Of a stretch of DNA of 64,000 nt, positions 7,187 through 15,769 are shown one piece after another. Below the pieces are notes generated by a model. It worked only from the letters and a program-made list of their open reading frames with translations. It was not told where the DNA came from and did not search any database. A program made the position numbers and the translations under genes. Source of the stretch: Lujinxingia vulgaris (lineage in GTDB: Bacteria; Myxococcota_A; Bradymonadia; Bradymonadales; Bradymonadaceae). Position 1 is the stretch's first letter; each line of letters opens with the position of its first letter. The stretch is taken from assembly GCF_007997005.1 (NCBI RefSeq), contig NZ_VOSL01000023.1, positions 1 through 64,000 on the forward strand, read 5' to 3'.

Positions 7187-9259
7187 TCAGCGCGCCAGAA
7201 CCGCGCTCAACGCCTCGCGCAACGCCGCAAGATCAAAGGGTTTATACAGCACCACATTGTTGCTGGCTGCCACGAGCTGGCGGGCCTCCTCGCTGTAGAG
7301 CCCACCCGTCATAAAGACCACCCGCGGGGCCAGCTCGGGGCGGTTTTGCTCAAGCTCACGGTAGAAGGCCGCGCCGCTGATCACGGGCAGATGCAGATCA
7401 CAGAAGATCGCATCGAAGTCCCCACCGCCCAGCACCGCGCGGGCTTGCTCCACACTCTCCACGCTGACCACCTCGGCCTGATCGCGCAGAAGACGCGCAA
7501 ACATCTTGCCCAGCCGCACTTCGTCGTCGATCACCAGCACGCGACGTAACCTCGTCTCCTGCGCTCTCCCGGCATCTGCACCATCGGAAGGTGCGGCGAG
7601 TGCCGGCAACGAAACGCGCACCAGCGTCCCTTCTCCCTCCTCGCTGCTCAACTCCAGCTTGCCCCCGAAATGCTCGACCAGCCGCTGGGAGGTCGACAAG
7701 CCCAGGCCCGTCCCCTCATCCGGCCCCTTGGTGGTAAAGAAGGGGTCAAAGACCCGCGAGAGGTTCTCGCGGGAGATGCCCACGCCGTTATCCTCGATCT
7801 CAACGACGACCTGATCGCCCTCATCGAAGGTGCGCACGCTCACCCGCCCTGCCCCGTTGACGTGCTCCCTCTGGGCGACGGCATGCACCGCGTTGAGCAG
7901 GATGTTGAGCAGCACCTGGGTGAGCCCGGAGCGGGTCGCCATCACCTCGCGGCTGCTCCCCCGCTGCAGCTCCATATGCCCTTTGCCGCGCAGGTGAATC
8001 CGAACCATGCGCAACGCCAGGTTGAGGCTTTCATCAACCGCAAGCGGCTCGGCCGGCTGGCTCTGCTGCGGGTCGCGCGCCAGCACGCGCAACTCCCGCA
8101 CGATGTCGCGCATGCGCAGCGCCCCTTCATGGGCGTCGTTGATCGCCGAGAGCGCCTCCGCGGCGTCATCCCGCGCCAGGCTCACCTGCCCACCCTCGCC
8201 CTGAAGCCGCGGCGCGAGCATGCCCTGTACAAACTCCATGCTGGCCAGGATGTAGGCCAGCGGGTTGTTGATCTCGTGGCCCACCCCGGCGGCCATCGTG
8301 CCCACGGCCGCCAGGCGCTCGAGCTTCTCCATCTCCAGCTGGCTGGTGCGCGCCTCGGTGATGTCCTGAAGGGTGCCGATGATGCGTCCGCTCTCGGCGC
8401 TGCGCGCCGCGTAGACCACAACCCAGCGAAGATCGCAGTGCGTCTCATCCCCGCGATCCACCTGCAAAATTCCCAGACGGGCGCAGGGCTCCTCCCGGAG
8501 CTGCGTGTCAAAGATCCGCGTCAGCTCCCCACGCGCGCTCTCCACGAAACGGTCGCAGAAGACCTGCACATCCAGCACGCCGTGCTCCACCCCGAGCTGC
8601 TCGGCGCCGCGCGCATCCATACGAATCGAACCCTCGCCGGGCGTCCACTCCCACAACCCCAGGTTGGATGCCTGCAGGGCAAGATCGAGGCGCTCTTGCC
8701 TCGCGATCAACCGCTCCTTAAGCGTCTTCTCCCGCTCGACCTGCTCCTCAAGCTCTCGCCGCGCCCTGCGCAGCTCCAGCTCATCGACCACCACCCGGGC
8801 AAGGTCGCGAAGTGCAACACGCTGCTCCTGACTGAGCTCAGCGTGCGGCTCGCTATCGAACACGCAGATCGTGCCCAGCCGGTGCCCATCCGGGGTCACC
8901 AGGGGCGCGCCGGCGTAGTAGCGGATCTTCGGGCCGCCGAGCACGTTGGGGAAGTCTTCAAAGCGCGCACCCTCGCGGGCGTCGGGCACCTCCATCAACT
9001 CGGTGCCGCAGATGGCGAACTTGCAGAACGACTCCTCCAGACTGGTCTCCACAACGTCGACGCCGAGACGCGCCTTAAACCACTGCCGCGCTTCGTCTAC
9101 CAACGTGATGGTCGATGAGGGGGCATCGCAGATCTGGGCGGCGAGACGCACCAGACGCTCGAAGGCTTCTTCTGGCTCGGTGTCGAGCACTCTGTAGCGT
9201 CGCAACGCCTCCAGTCGTGCCCCTCCCCTGGCATATGCGTCTGCTTCCTTATGTCCCAC
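7187..9259 (-). CDS. Hybrid sensor histidine kinase (GAF-PAS-HisKA-HATPase-receiver)
   Basis: A 690-residue soluble sensor kinase. An N-terminal GAF domain (about 20-165) is followed by a coiled coil (165-195), a PAS domain (195-305), and a HisKA domain with H328 in GVGHEINNPLA. The HATPase domain has DNGVGIS and GTGLGLS boxes, and a C-terminal receiver has phospho-acceptor D621 in IFCDLHLP. There is no membrane segment, so the signal is probably cytoplasmic. The start is a GTG at 9259 with GAAGGGG just upstream; an ATG at 9261 is in another frame. The C-terminal receiver is similar to that of the kinase at 10809-13163, so the two look paralogous. Confidence 0.93.
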   Translation of the reverse strand: MGHKEADAYARGGARLEALRRYRVLDTEPEEAFERLVRLAAQICDAPSSTITLVDEARQWFKARLGVDVVETSLEESFCKFAICGTELMEVPDAREGARFEDFPNVLGGPKIRYYAGAPLVTPDGHRLGTICVFDSEPHAELSQEQRVALRDLARVVVDELELRRARRELEEQVEREKTLKERLIARQERLDLALQASNLGLWEWTPGEGSIRMDARGAEQLGVEHGVLDVQVFCDRFVESARGELTRIFDTQLREEPCARLGILQVDRGDETHCDLRWVVVYAARSAESGRIIGTLQDITEARTSQLEMEKLERLAAVGTMAAGVGHEINNPLAYILASMEFVQGMLAPRLQGEGGQVSLARDDAAEALSAINDAHEGALRMRDIVRELRVLARDPQQSQPAEPLAVDESLNLALRMVRIHLRGKGHMELQRGSSREVMATRSGLTQVLLNILLNAVHAVAQREHVNGAGRVSVRTFDEGDQVVVEIEDNGVGISRENLSRVFDPFFTTKGPDEGTGLGLSTSQRLVEHFGGKLELSSEEGEGTLVRVSLPALAAPSDGADAGRAQETRLRRVLVIDDEVRLGKMFARLLRDQAEVVSVESVEQARAVLGGGDFDAIFCDLHLPVISGAAFYRELEQNRPELAPRVVFMTGGLYSEEARQLVAASNNVVLYKPFDLAALREALSAVLAR

Positions 9260-9261
9260 AT

Positions 9262-9588
9262 CAACCCCTTCAACCGCTACGGTGCCCCCCGCGAACCTCC
9301 TTAAAGCTTAACGTCAAACAACCTGTCAACCTCGCAATCTCGCACCGGGCGCGTTCCCTGCGAGACATCGACCGGGAGGTGTCTATCTTCGGCCCGAAAC
9401 GCACTGTAAGGCCTTCACCGCAGGTACCTTCGCCCGCTTCAGGTCGTGCAGACATCACCGATCAACCGGGCCAACGCGCTGTGCAGGTAGTTACCTTCCG
9501 GCAAGTCTAACCCCGGCGGCCCGGATGTGAATAGCGCGCCGGCGATCTTTCGCGCAGATCTTTCGTTTGTCCGTACACGGAGTACCCC
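9262..9588. other. Intergenic region of 327 bases between divergent genes
   Basis: It lies between the hybrid kinase (minus) and the SRPBCC gene (plus) and should hold both promoters. Apart from the candidate promoter listed separately I see no open frame with a ribosome site, strong hairpin or repeat. Confidence 0.6.
9301..9329 (-). promoter_or_regulatory. Candidate promoter of the GAF-PAS hybrid kinase
   Basis: On the minus strand, TTGACA (9329-9324) and CTTTAA (9306-9301) are 17 bases apart, and the GTG start is 42 bases beyond the -10 box. Confidence 0.4.
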
Positions 9589-10065
9589 ATGCTCTCCTTC
9601 GACCGCAGCATCGACACTCGACTCAGCCCGGAGGTCCTCTGGGAGCTTCTGGTCGAAGCCTTTGAAGATCCCGCCCACAGCCGCATCTGGCCCATCGACC
9701 TCGACGAGGTCTCCCCCATCACGCTGCGCCCCGGCGCCACGCTGGAGGCCACCTACAAGCTCGGCCCGCTGCACACCCACCAGCGCTACGTCATCGGCGA
9801 GGTGGTCGAAGGCCAGAGCTTGAGCTACAGCGCGCTGGGCTCCCACCCCTTGAAAGGGGGCGCCACCGTCAGCGTGCTCGAGAGCCTGCAGGGAAGCCAA
9901 CTTCGCTGGGTCGGGAACTACACTCCGCGCCTTCACCCCCTGGCGCCGGGGGCGCTGCTCTTCGTCAAACTCTACTTTCTCAACGCCTTCTTCTCGAGCC
10001 TGGAGCATAAGATCCGCCTGCAGGAGGCGATGCTCGATGAGGCCCCGCGCGCGCACCGGGGCTAA
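9589..10065 (+). CDS. SRPBCC-family protein
   Basis: A 158-residue soluble protein with the SRPBCC/polyketide-cyclase-like pattern. It begins with a beta strand, then a helix with a PEVLWELL motif, curved sheet strands including LEATYKLGPLHTHQRYVIGEV, and a long C-terminal helix with LFVKLYFLNAFFSSLEH. Such proteins bind hydrophobic ligands; the ligand is unknown. The ATG at 9589 has GGAG 8 bases upstream. It sits 57 bases before mutH on the same strand and could share its transcript. Confidence 0.75.
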   Translation: MLSFDRSIDTRLSPEVLWELLVEAFEDPAHSRIWPIDLDEVSPITLRPGATLEATYKLGPLHTHQRYVIGEVVEGQSLSYSALGSHPLKGGATVSVLESLQGSQLRWVGNYTPRLHPLAPGALLFVKLYFLNAFFSSLEHKIRLQEAMLDEAPRAHRG

Positions 10066-10122
10066 GACACATTCCAGCGGCGCCGCTTGCCCACGCCCGC
10101 CCCCCGGCAGTAGGCTCGCCGC

Positions 10123-10797
10123 ATGAGACGTACGCCCGCAAGCCCCATAGAACTTATCGAGCGCGCCCGCAGCCTGGCCGGCCTCACCCTGGCCGAGCTG
10201 GCCGGCGAGCTCCACATCGAGGTGCCCGCCACCCTGCGCCGCCACAAAGGCTGGGTCGGGCGCCTGCTCGAAGACGCCCTGGGCGCCGACGCCTCCACCG
10301 CCCAGGCGCCCGACTTCGCCGCCCTGGGCATCGAGCTCAAAACCCTGCCGGTCGACGCCTCCGGAAAGCCTCGCGAGTCCACCTTCGTGACCTGCGTGGA
10401 GCTCGCCCACCCCGACGACATCCGCTGGGAGACCAGCCACGTGCGTCAAAAACTCGCCAGTGTGCTCTTTATCCCCGTGCTCAGCGAGAAAGGCATACCC
10501 CCGGGCGATCGCCTCGTGGGTCAACCGCTGCTCTGGCAACCCACGCCGGCCGAAGAGGCCCTGCTGCGGGCCGACTGGGAGGGGCATATGCGCACCATCC
10601 GCCAGGGCTATGCCCACGCCATCACCGCCCGCGATGGCGAGGTGCTGCAGATCCGCCCCAAAGGCGCCCGCGCATCCAGCCGTGTCTGGGGCGTCGGCCC
10701 CAGCGGCGACCTCGAACTGATTCAACCGCGAGCCTATTACCTGCGCACCGGATTCACCGCCCGCATCATCGCTCGCAGCTTCGCGCTCAGCACCTGA
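10123..10797 (+). CDS. mutH: DNA mismatch repair endonuclease MutH
   Basis: A 224-residue protein that matches Escherichia coli MutH over its full length. The nuclease signature is intact: E50, D64, E71 and K73 in DFAALGIELKT, followed by SHVRQKL, LLWQPTPAEE, ITARDGEVLQIRPK and the C-terminal YLRTGFTARIIARSF. MutH is recruited by MutL and nicks the unmethylated strand at GATC sites in methyl-directed repair. The family is known mainly from gamma-proteobacteria that have Dam methylase, so its presence here is unusual. No dam, mutS or mutL gene is in the window. The gene converges with the kinase gene at 10809. Confidence 0.96.
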   Translation: MRRTPASPIELIERARSLAGLTLAELAGELHIEVPATLRRHKGWVGRLLEDALGADASTAQAPDFAALGIELKTLPVDASGKPRESTFVTCVELAHPDDIRWETSHVRQKLASVLFIPVLSEKGIPPGDRLVGQPLLWQPTPAEEALLRADWEGHMRTIRQGYAHAITARDGEVLQIRPKGARASSRVWGVGPSGDLELIQPRAYYLRTGFTARIIARSFALST

Positions 10798-10808
10798 ACC
10801 TCCAGGCC

Positions 10809-13163
10809 TCAGAGCGCCGGCGCATCCACCAGCCCTGCCATGCGCCTCACCAACGCCCGCAGCTCTCGCGGGCCAAAAGGCTTCAGCAGCAGACGATCGG
10901 GGCGCTCATCGACAAAGCGCTGGGCTTCATCGGTATAAATCCCCCCGCTGATAAAGCCCATCCGCCCGGCCTGATCCGGGTAGAGGCTGGCGATCCTGGC
11001 ATAGAGCTCCATCCCGTTCATCCGCGGCATCATCAAGTCGCTGATGATCGCGTCGTAGCGCTCCCCGTCGAGCAATCGCTCCAGCGCCTCCTCGGCGCTG
11101 GTGGCCAGAAACACGTCGAAGTCCTGCTTGAGCAGGCGCGCCACAACTTCCACGATCGCCAGCTCATCGTCGATCACCAGCACCGAGGGCCTCCGCGTCG
11201 TCGCCGCCACGTCGTCCTCCGGCTGACTGACAAGGTTCGCCGGCAGCACGATCGTCACCCGGGTGCCCACACCCTCCTCGCTCTCCAGGGTCAGCCCACC
11301 GCCCATCGCCTCCACAATGGCGTGGCTGGAGTAGAGCCCAAGGCCGCTCCCCTCCCCGACTTCGTGCGTCGTAAAGAAGGGTTCCATCGCCCTGCGACAC
11401 ACCTCCTCACTCATGCCGTAACCGCGATCGCGAACCTCCACACGCGCCTTCGCCGCGACCGGATCGTAGCCAAGCTCCACCTCGATCACCTGCCGTTCGC
11501 TCGGCAACCCCTCCACAGCCTCGGCGCTGTTGATCAGCACATTCACCAGCGACTGCACCAGCCCGCCGGCCGCCCCGCTCACCCAGATCGTCTCCTCGGC
11601 ATGGCTGCGAACGCGCACCTCCACCTCGAAGTCCTGGCGCACCACCCGCACCGCCGTCTCCACCATCGCCCGCAGATCCACCGAGCCCGGCTCGCCCTCC
11701 CCCGAAGTCGCCACCCCGCGCAACCTCTCGACGATCGAGCCGATACGCTGCGCGCCCTCCCGCGCCGCGCTGAGCATCTCCTGCACCACCTCCGCGTCGG
11801 CCATATTTTTCGAGGGACGAAGCAGCACATCGAGATTGCTCGTAATGACGGTGAGCGGATTGTTGATCTCATGGGCCAACCCGCTGGAGAGCGTCCCCAG
11901 TGAAGCCAGGCGGTCGGCCATCGCCAGTCGCTCTTCCATCAGCTGACGCTCGGTCATGTCCGAGATCACCCCAAACCAGCGAATCCCCCCTTCTACGCGC
12001 TCGGCCGCCGTGGCGTGACCCGACATCCAGCGCACCCTCCCCTCATCATCGATCATCCGAAACTGCCCCCGCCATACATCGCCCGGCCGGGCCACCTCAC
12101 CGTCCTGAACTTTCGCCAGATCCTCGGGGACGATCCGGCCCAACGCATCCTCTCCCCGCACACCCGGCTCCCGCAGCGCCTGAAATCCCGGCAACATCCC
12201 GACATTGAGGTAGGGCAGACGAAAGTTACCTTTAGCATCTTCCTCAAGTTGGAAGAGAATCGCCGGCATATGCTCGTTGATCTGCGCCAGCACCTGATCG
12301 CGCTCGCTGATCTGCTCGGCCAGGCTGCGCACATGGGTCACGTCACTGGCCAGCCCCACCACATAGCGCCGCCCGTCGGTGCCCTCAATACGCACACGCG
12401 TCACCTGAAACCACCGCGAGACGCCATCGGCCCGCACCCACTCTTCTTCCCTCGCGAGCGACTTGCCGCTCTTGAGCACCTGCTCGAAGCCCTGCTGCTG
12501 AAAATGATGATCCCCCGGACCGATCACCACCTCCGTCACACCGGAGCCGATCAGCTCGTGCTCCGGGAGCCCGATAAACTCGCAGATGTAGCGGTTGCAA
12601 AAGACCAGCTGCGCGCTCGCATCGCGGATGAAGACCGCGTGCGGCAGCACATCAATGGTCGCCCGCACAAGCTCCAGCGCGTGATCGATCTCGGTGCGCA
12701 CCCCCAGCCGCTTGGCCAGCGCGCGCAACCGCAACTTCAGGCGCTCCGTGGCATCGTGAAGCCGCCACGAGAAGACATCATCGGCGCCGGCCTCATACAC
12801 CGAACGCCAGAAGTGCTCGGCGAGCACCTCCTGGCTGGCCCCGTACAGCCAGATCCGCGTGGGAAGACCACCCAGCATCTCGCGCAGGCGCTTGACCGCG
12901 TCAGCGGCCAGCTCGGCATCATCAGCTCGAACCAGCACCACATCGGGGACTCGCCCCGAAGCGATCACCGCCAGCAACCCCTCCACACTCTCGAAGGTGC
13001 GGTGGCGTAACCAGTGCTCCTCCCCCTCCCCGACGCGGCTCTCCACCACCTTGAACTGCAGAAAGAGCTCGGCCACGTTGAGAAAGAAGTTGGGCTGGGT
13101 CAGCGCAAAACTCTTCGAGCTCAGCGGACGACGCTTCCATTCACGCTGATGTGCAGAACTCAT
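10809..13163 (-). CDS. Hybrid sensor histidine kinase (receiver-like, two PAS, HisKA, HATPase, receiver)
   Basis: A 784-residue soluble sensor kinase. The N-terminus (about 25-140) looks like a degenerate receiver (VPDVVLVRADDAEL). Two PAS domains follow (about 165-290 and 295-415), then HisKA with H431 in GLAHEINNPLTV. The HATPase domain has DRGYGMS and GSGLGLYSSH, and a C-terminal receiver has D709 in IISDLMMPRMNG. No transmembrane segment is present. The last receiver shares the signature GGIYTDEA...LLLKPF with the kinase at 7187-9259 (GGLYSEEA...VLYKPF). The ATG at 13163 has no strong Shine-Dalgarno. Confidence 0.93.
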   Translation of the reverse strand: MSSAHQREWKRRPLSSKSFALTQPNFFLNVAELFLQFKVVESRVGEGEEHWLRHRTFESVEGLLAVIASGRVPDVVLVRADDAELAADAVKRLREMLGGLPTRIWLYGASQEVLAEHFWRSVYEAGADDVFSWRLHDATERLKLRLRALAKRLGVRTEIDHALELVRATIDVLPHAVFIRDASAQLVFCNRYICEFIGLPEHELIGSGVTEVVIGPGDHHFQQQGFEQVLKSGKSLAREEEWVRADGVSRWFQVTRVRIEGTDGRRYVVGLASDVTHVRSLAEQISERDQVLAQINEHMPAILFQLEEDAKGNFRLPYLNVGMLPGFQALREPGVRGEDALGRIVPEDLAKVQDGEVARPGDVWRGQFRMIDDEGRVRWMSGHATAAERVEGGIRWFGVISDMTERQLMEERLAMADRLASLGTLSSGLAHEINNPLTVITSNLDVLLRPSKNMADAEVVQEMLSAAREGAQRIGSIVERLRGVATSGEGEPGSVDLRAMVETAVRVVRQDFEVEVRVRSHAEETIWVSGAAGGLVQSLVNVLINSAEAVEGLPSERQVIEVELGYDPVAAKARVEVRDRGYGMSEEVCRRAMEPFFTTHEVGEGSGLGLYSSHAIVEAMGGGLTLESEEGVGTRVTIVLPANLVSQPEDDVAATTRRPSVLVIDDELAIVEVVARLLKQDFDVFLATSAEEALERLLDGERYDAIISDLMMPRMNGMELYARIASLYPDQAGRMGFISGGIYTDEAQRFVDERPDRLLLKPFGPRELRALVRRMAGLVDAPAL

Positions 13164-13319
13164 GACGGTGTCTCAAAACTCGGGAAGATTCCGAAGTTCG
13201 GTCGCGCACGACGTCGCACGCCGACGATCGTGGAGGCCAACAACTTCTCGGGGGGCGGCATTCTGGGAGAGACACCGTCGATGAGTCAAATCCTCATTGA
13301 GGAGCCCCGGCCGACGCCA

Positions 13320-14153
13320 TCAAAGATCCAACCCGCCGCGCATCACCTGAAAGAGATGCCCGTCGTCCAGGCGCACCGCGCTGAGCGCGCGCCCCCATAC
13401 GCACCCCGTATCAAGCGCAAGAAGGCGAGTCGTCTTCATATAACCCAGCGCCGACCAATGCCCGCAGATCACGCGCACCCCGCCCGGCTCCGGCCCGTCG
13501 ATCGCCCAGCGCGCCGGCTCGGCGTCAAACCAGGCATGCCGGGGCGCCTCAATGCTCTCGTAGGTCGACTTATAGTCAAACTCCAGCGAGCCGTCGGCCT
13601 CCAGCACCCGCATACGCGTCATGATGTTGATCGCCACACGCAGACGCGCCTCCACCTCGAGATCATCCCGCCACTGGCGCGGCGCATTGCCGTACATCGC
13701 CTCAAACACCTGGCGGAAGTCCTCGCCGCGCAGCGCCGCCTCCACCTCCCGGGCCACCGCCTCGGCCTGCGTCGCGGTCCACTGCGGCCACAACCCGGCG
13801 TGCACCACCAGATTGTCGCCGTGACGCACGATCATCGGCCGGTGGCGCAGCCAGTCGAGCAGCTCGCCGGCGTCCGGCGCGCTGAGCACATCCCCAAACG
13901 TATCCTTCTCTCGGGCGTCTCGCCCGCCCAGCCCCACCGCCAGCATATGCAGGTCGTGGTTTCCCAGCACCACCTCGGCCGCATCCCCCAGCCCCCGTAC
14001 AAAACGCATCACCCCGAGCGAGTCCGGCCCACCGTTGACCAGATCGCCCACAAAGATCGCCCGGTCGCGCCCCGCATCAAAGGCCGCCCGCGCCAGCACC
14101 TGCTCCAGCTCACGAAGACATCCGTGCACATCTCCCACCACGATCGTGGCCAT
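13320..14153 (-). CDS. apaH: Diadenosine tetraphosphatase / metallophosphatase ApaH
   Basis: A 277-residue calcineurin-like phosphatase. All metal motifs are present in order: GDVHGC, GDLVNGGPDS, GNHD, HAGLWPQW and CGHWSALG. ApaH symmetrically hydrolyses diadenosine tetraphosphate to two ADP and can also remove Np4-type RNA caps. The ATG at 14153 is chosen over a GTG at 14156, with GGGAG upstream. Length and motif spacing are normal for the family (about 280). It is divergent from the cystathionine beta-synthase operon. Confidence 0.93.
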   Translation of the reverse strand: MATIVVGDVHGCLRELEQVLARAAFDAGRDRAIFVGDLVNGGPDSLGVMRFVRGLGDAAEVVLGNHDLHMLAVGLGGRDAREKDTFGDVLSAPDAGELLDWLRHRPMIVRHGDNLVVHAGLWPQWTATQAEAVAREVEAALRGEDFRQVFEAMYGNAPRQWRDDLEVEARLRVAINIMTRMRVLEADGSLEFDYKSTYESIEAPRHAWFDAEPARWAIDGPEPGGVRVICGHWSALGYMKTTRLLALDTGCVWGRALSAVRLDDGHLFQVMRGGLDL

Positions 14154-14312
14154 CACCGCACTCCCGTCCTGAATCCTCTGCGCACTCGGCCGGCGGAATC
14201 ATCGCCCGCTTCGGCCTGTTCTTTAGCCCGCGATCCGACGCTTCGCCACCGGCCATCCCAACGCGTCTGCCAACTTCCCTTGTCCGCCCGGCGGCGGTGG
14301 TGCTACCACTTG

Positions 14313-14334
14313 GGGCGTCTTTTACGCCCAATTT
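14313..14334 (+). promoter_or_regulatory. Small hairpin with T-rich tail before the cystathionine beta-synthase gene
   Basis: A 6-bp stem (14313-14318 with 14324-14329) followed by ATTTT lies 31 bases upstream of the ATG at 14365. It could act as an attenuator or be incidental. Confidence 0.25.
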
Positions 14335-14364
14335 TCGCACCGGCCACCTCCACGGGAGAACGCT

Positions 14365-15729
14365 ATGAAAGCCGCAAATCACATCCTGGAAGTCATCGGT
14401 AACACGCCGCTGGTCAAGAGCCACACCATCGCCAGCCATGTCAAGGCAGACATCTTCCTGAAGCTGGAGTACCTCAACCCGGGCTCCAGCGTAAAAGATC
14501 GCCCCGCCCTGCAGATCATCGAAGACGCCGAAGCCTCCGGCGCGCTGCGCCCCGGCGGCACCATCGTCGAGGCCACCAGCGGCAACACGGGCATGGGCCT
14601 GGCGATGGCCGCCGCCATCAAGGGTTATAAGTGCATCTTCGTGATGCCCGACAAGATGAGCGACGAGAAGATCAAAACGCTGCGCGCCTTCGGCGCTCGC
14701 GTTGTGGTCTGCCCCACCGCGGTCGAGCCCGATGACCCCCGCTCCTACTACTCGGTGGCCATCCGCCTGGCCCAGGAGACCCCCAACGCCTTCCACGCCA
14801 ACCAGTACCACAACCCGTCGAACCCCCGGGCCCACTACATCAAGACCGGCCCCGAGATCTGGGAGCAGACCGAGGGCAAGATCGACGTGTTTGTGGCCAC
14901 GATGGGCACCGGCGGCACCATCAGCGGCACCGCCAAATACCTCAAAGAGCAAAACCCCAACATCCAGGTCGTCGGCGTCGACCCCATCGGCTCGATCTAC
15001 TACGACTACTTCAAGACCGGCAAAATGACCGAGGCCAACTCGTATCTGGTCGAGGGCTTTGGCGAAGACATCATCCCCTCGACGATGGACTTCGACTTCG
15101 TCGATGAGGTCGTGCGCGTCAGCGACAAAGAGTGCTTCATCACCACCCGTCGCCTGGTGCGCGAGGAAGGCGTCTTCGCCGGCGGCTCCTCCGGGGGCTG
15201 CCTGGCCGGCGCGGTCAAATACGCCGAGCGCATCGACCGCCACGCCAACATCGTCACCATTATGTGCGACACCGCCGGGCGCTACCTCACCAAGATCTTC
15301 GACGACGAGTGGATGCGCGAGAACGGCTTCCTCGACGAAGACCGTGGCGTGGGCACCGTCGCCGACATGCTCAAGGGCCAGGAGCAGACCGTCTACACCA
15401 CCGAGAAGGGCGCCAGCGTGGCCGAGGTCGTCGGTCTGATGAAGACTCACGGCATCAGCCAGCTCCCGGTCATCGAGGGCGATCGCATCGTGGGCATCGT
15501 CAATGAATCCGACGTGCTCAATCACCTCCTGAGCGAAGGCGGCAAGGGCGACGACCTCGTCGACGGCCTCATCGAATCGCACTTCGCGATCGTCGAGCCC
15601 TCCAACCGCGTCAGCCTCATCGGCCAGTTCTTCCGCCAGAACAAGGTCGTGCTGGTGCTCGATGGTAAAAAACTCGTCGGCATCATCACCAAGATTGATT
15701 TTATCGACTACGTCAGCCGTCAGATCTGA
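14365..15729 (+). CDS. Cystathionine beta-synthase with tandem CBS domains
   Basis: A 454-residue PLP enzyme. The catalytic lysine is K44 in NPGSSVKDRP, the PLP phosphate loop is at TSGNTGMG, and a GTGGTISG loop follows. Residues about 345-454 hold two CBS domains. The architecture (catalytic core plus Bateman module) and the SSVKDR lysine context match cystathionine beta-synthase, which condenses serine and homocysteine in transsulfuration; CysK/CysM O-acetylserine sulfhydrylases normally lack the C-terminal pair. GGGAG lies 6 bases before the start. It begins a three-gene plus-strand run with the SecD-like gene and a cytoplasmic unknown. Confidence 0.9.
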   Translation: MKAANHILEVIGNTPLVKSHTIASHVKADIFLKLEYLNPGSSVKDRPALQIIEDAEASGALRPGGTIVEATSGNTGMGLAMAAAIKGYKCIFVMPDKMSDEKIKTLRAFGARVVVCPTAVEPDDPRSYYSVAIRLAQETPNAFHANQYHNPSNPRAHYIKTGPEIWEQTEGKIDVFVATMGTGGTISGTAKYLKEQNPNIQVVGVDPIGSIYYDYFKTGKMTEANSYLVEGFGEDIIPSTMDFDFVDEVVRVSDKECFITTRRLVREEGVFAGGSSGGCLAGAVKYAERIDRHANIVTIMCDTAGRYLTKIFDDEWMRENGFLDEDRGVGTVADMLKGQEQTVYTTEKGASVAEVVGLMKTHGISQLPVIEGDRIVGIVNESDVLNHLLSEGGKGDDLVDGLIESHFAIVEPSNRVSLIGQFFRQNKVVLVLDGKKLVGIITKIDFIDYVSRQI

Positions 15730-15769
15730 CGGTGACGCGTTGGTTTGTTTTTCACTCAGGGACTCCACC

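Noticed and set aside
9439-10725. A 428-codon minus-strand open frame across the SRPBCC and mutH genes
   Set aside because: It is antisense to two genes with clear families and has a Gly/Ala/Val-rich shadow composition.
13164-13279. An 11-bp inverted repeat (13164-13174 and 13269-13279) as ends of a mobile element
   Set aside because: The enclosed 94 bases hold no gene and no target duplication is visible; probably chance or a weak regulatory structure.
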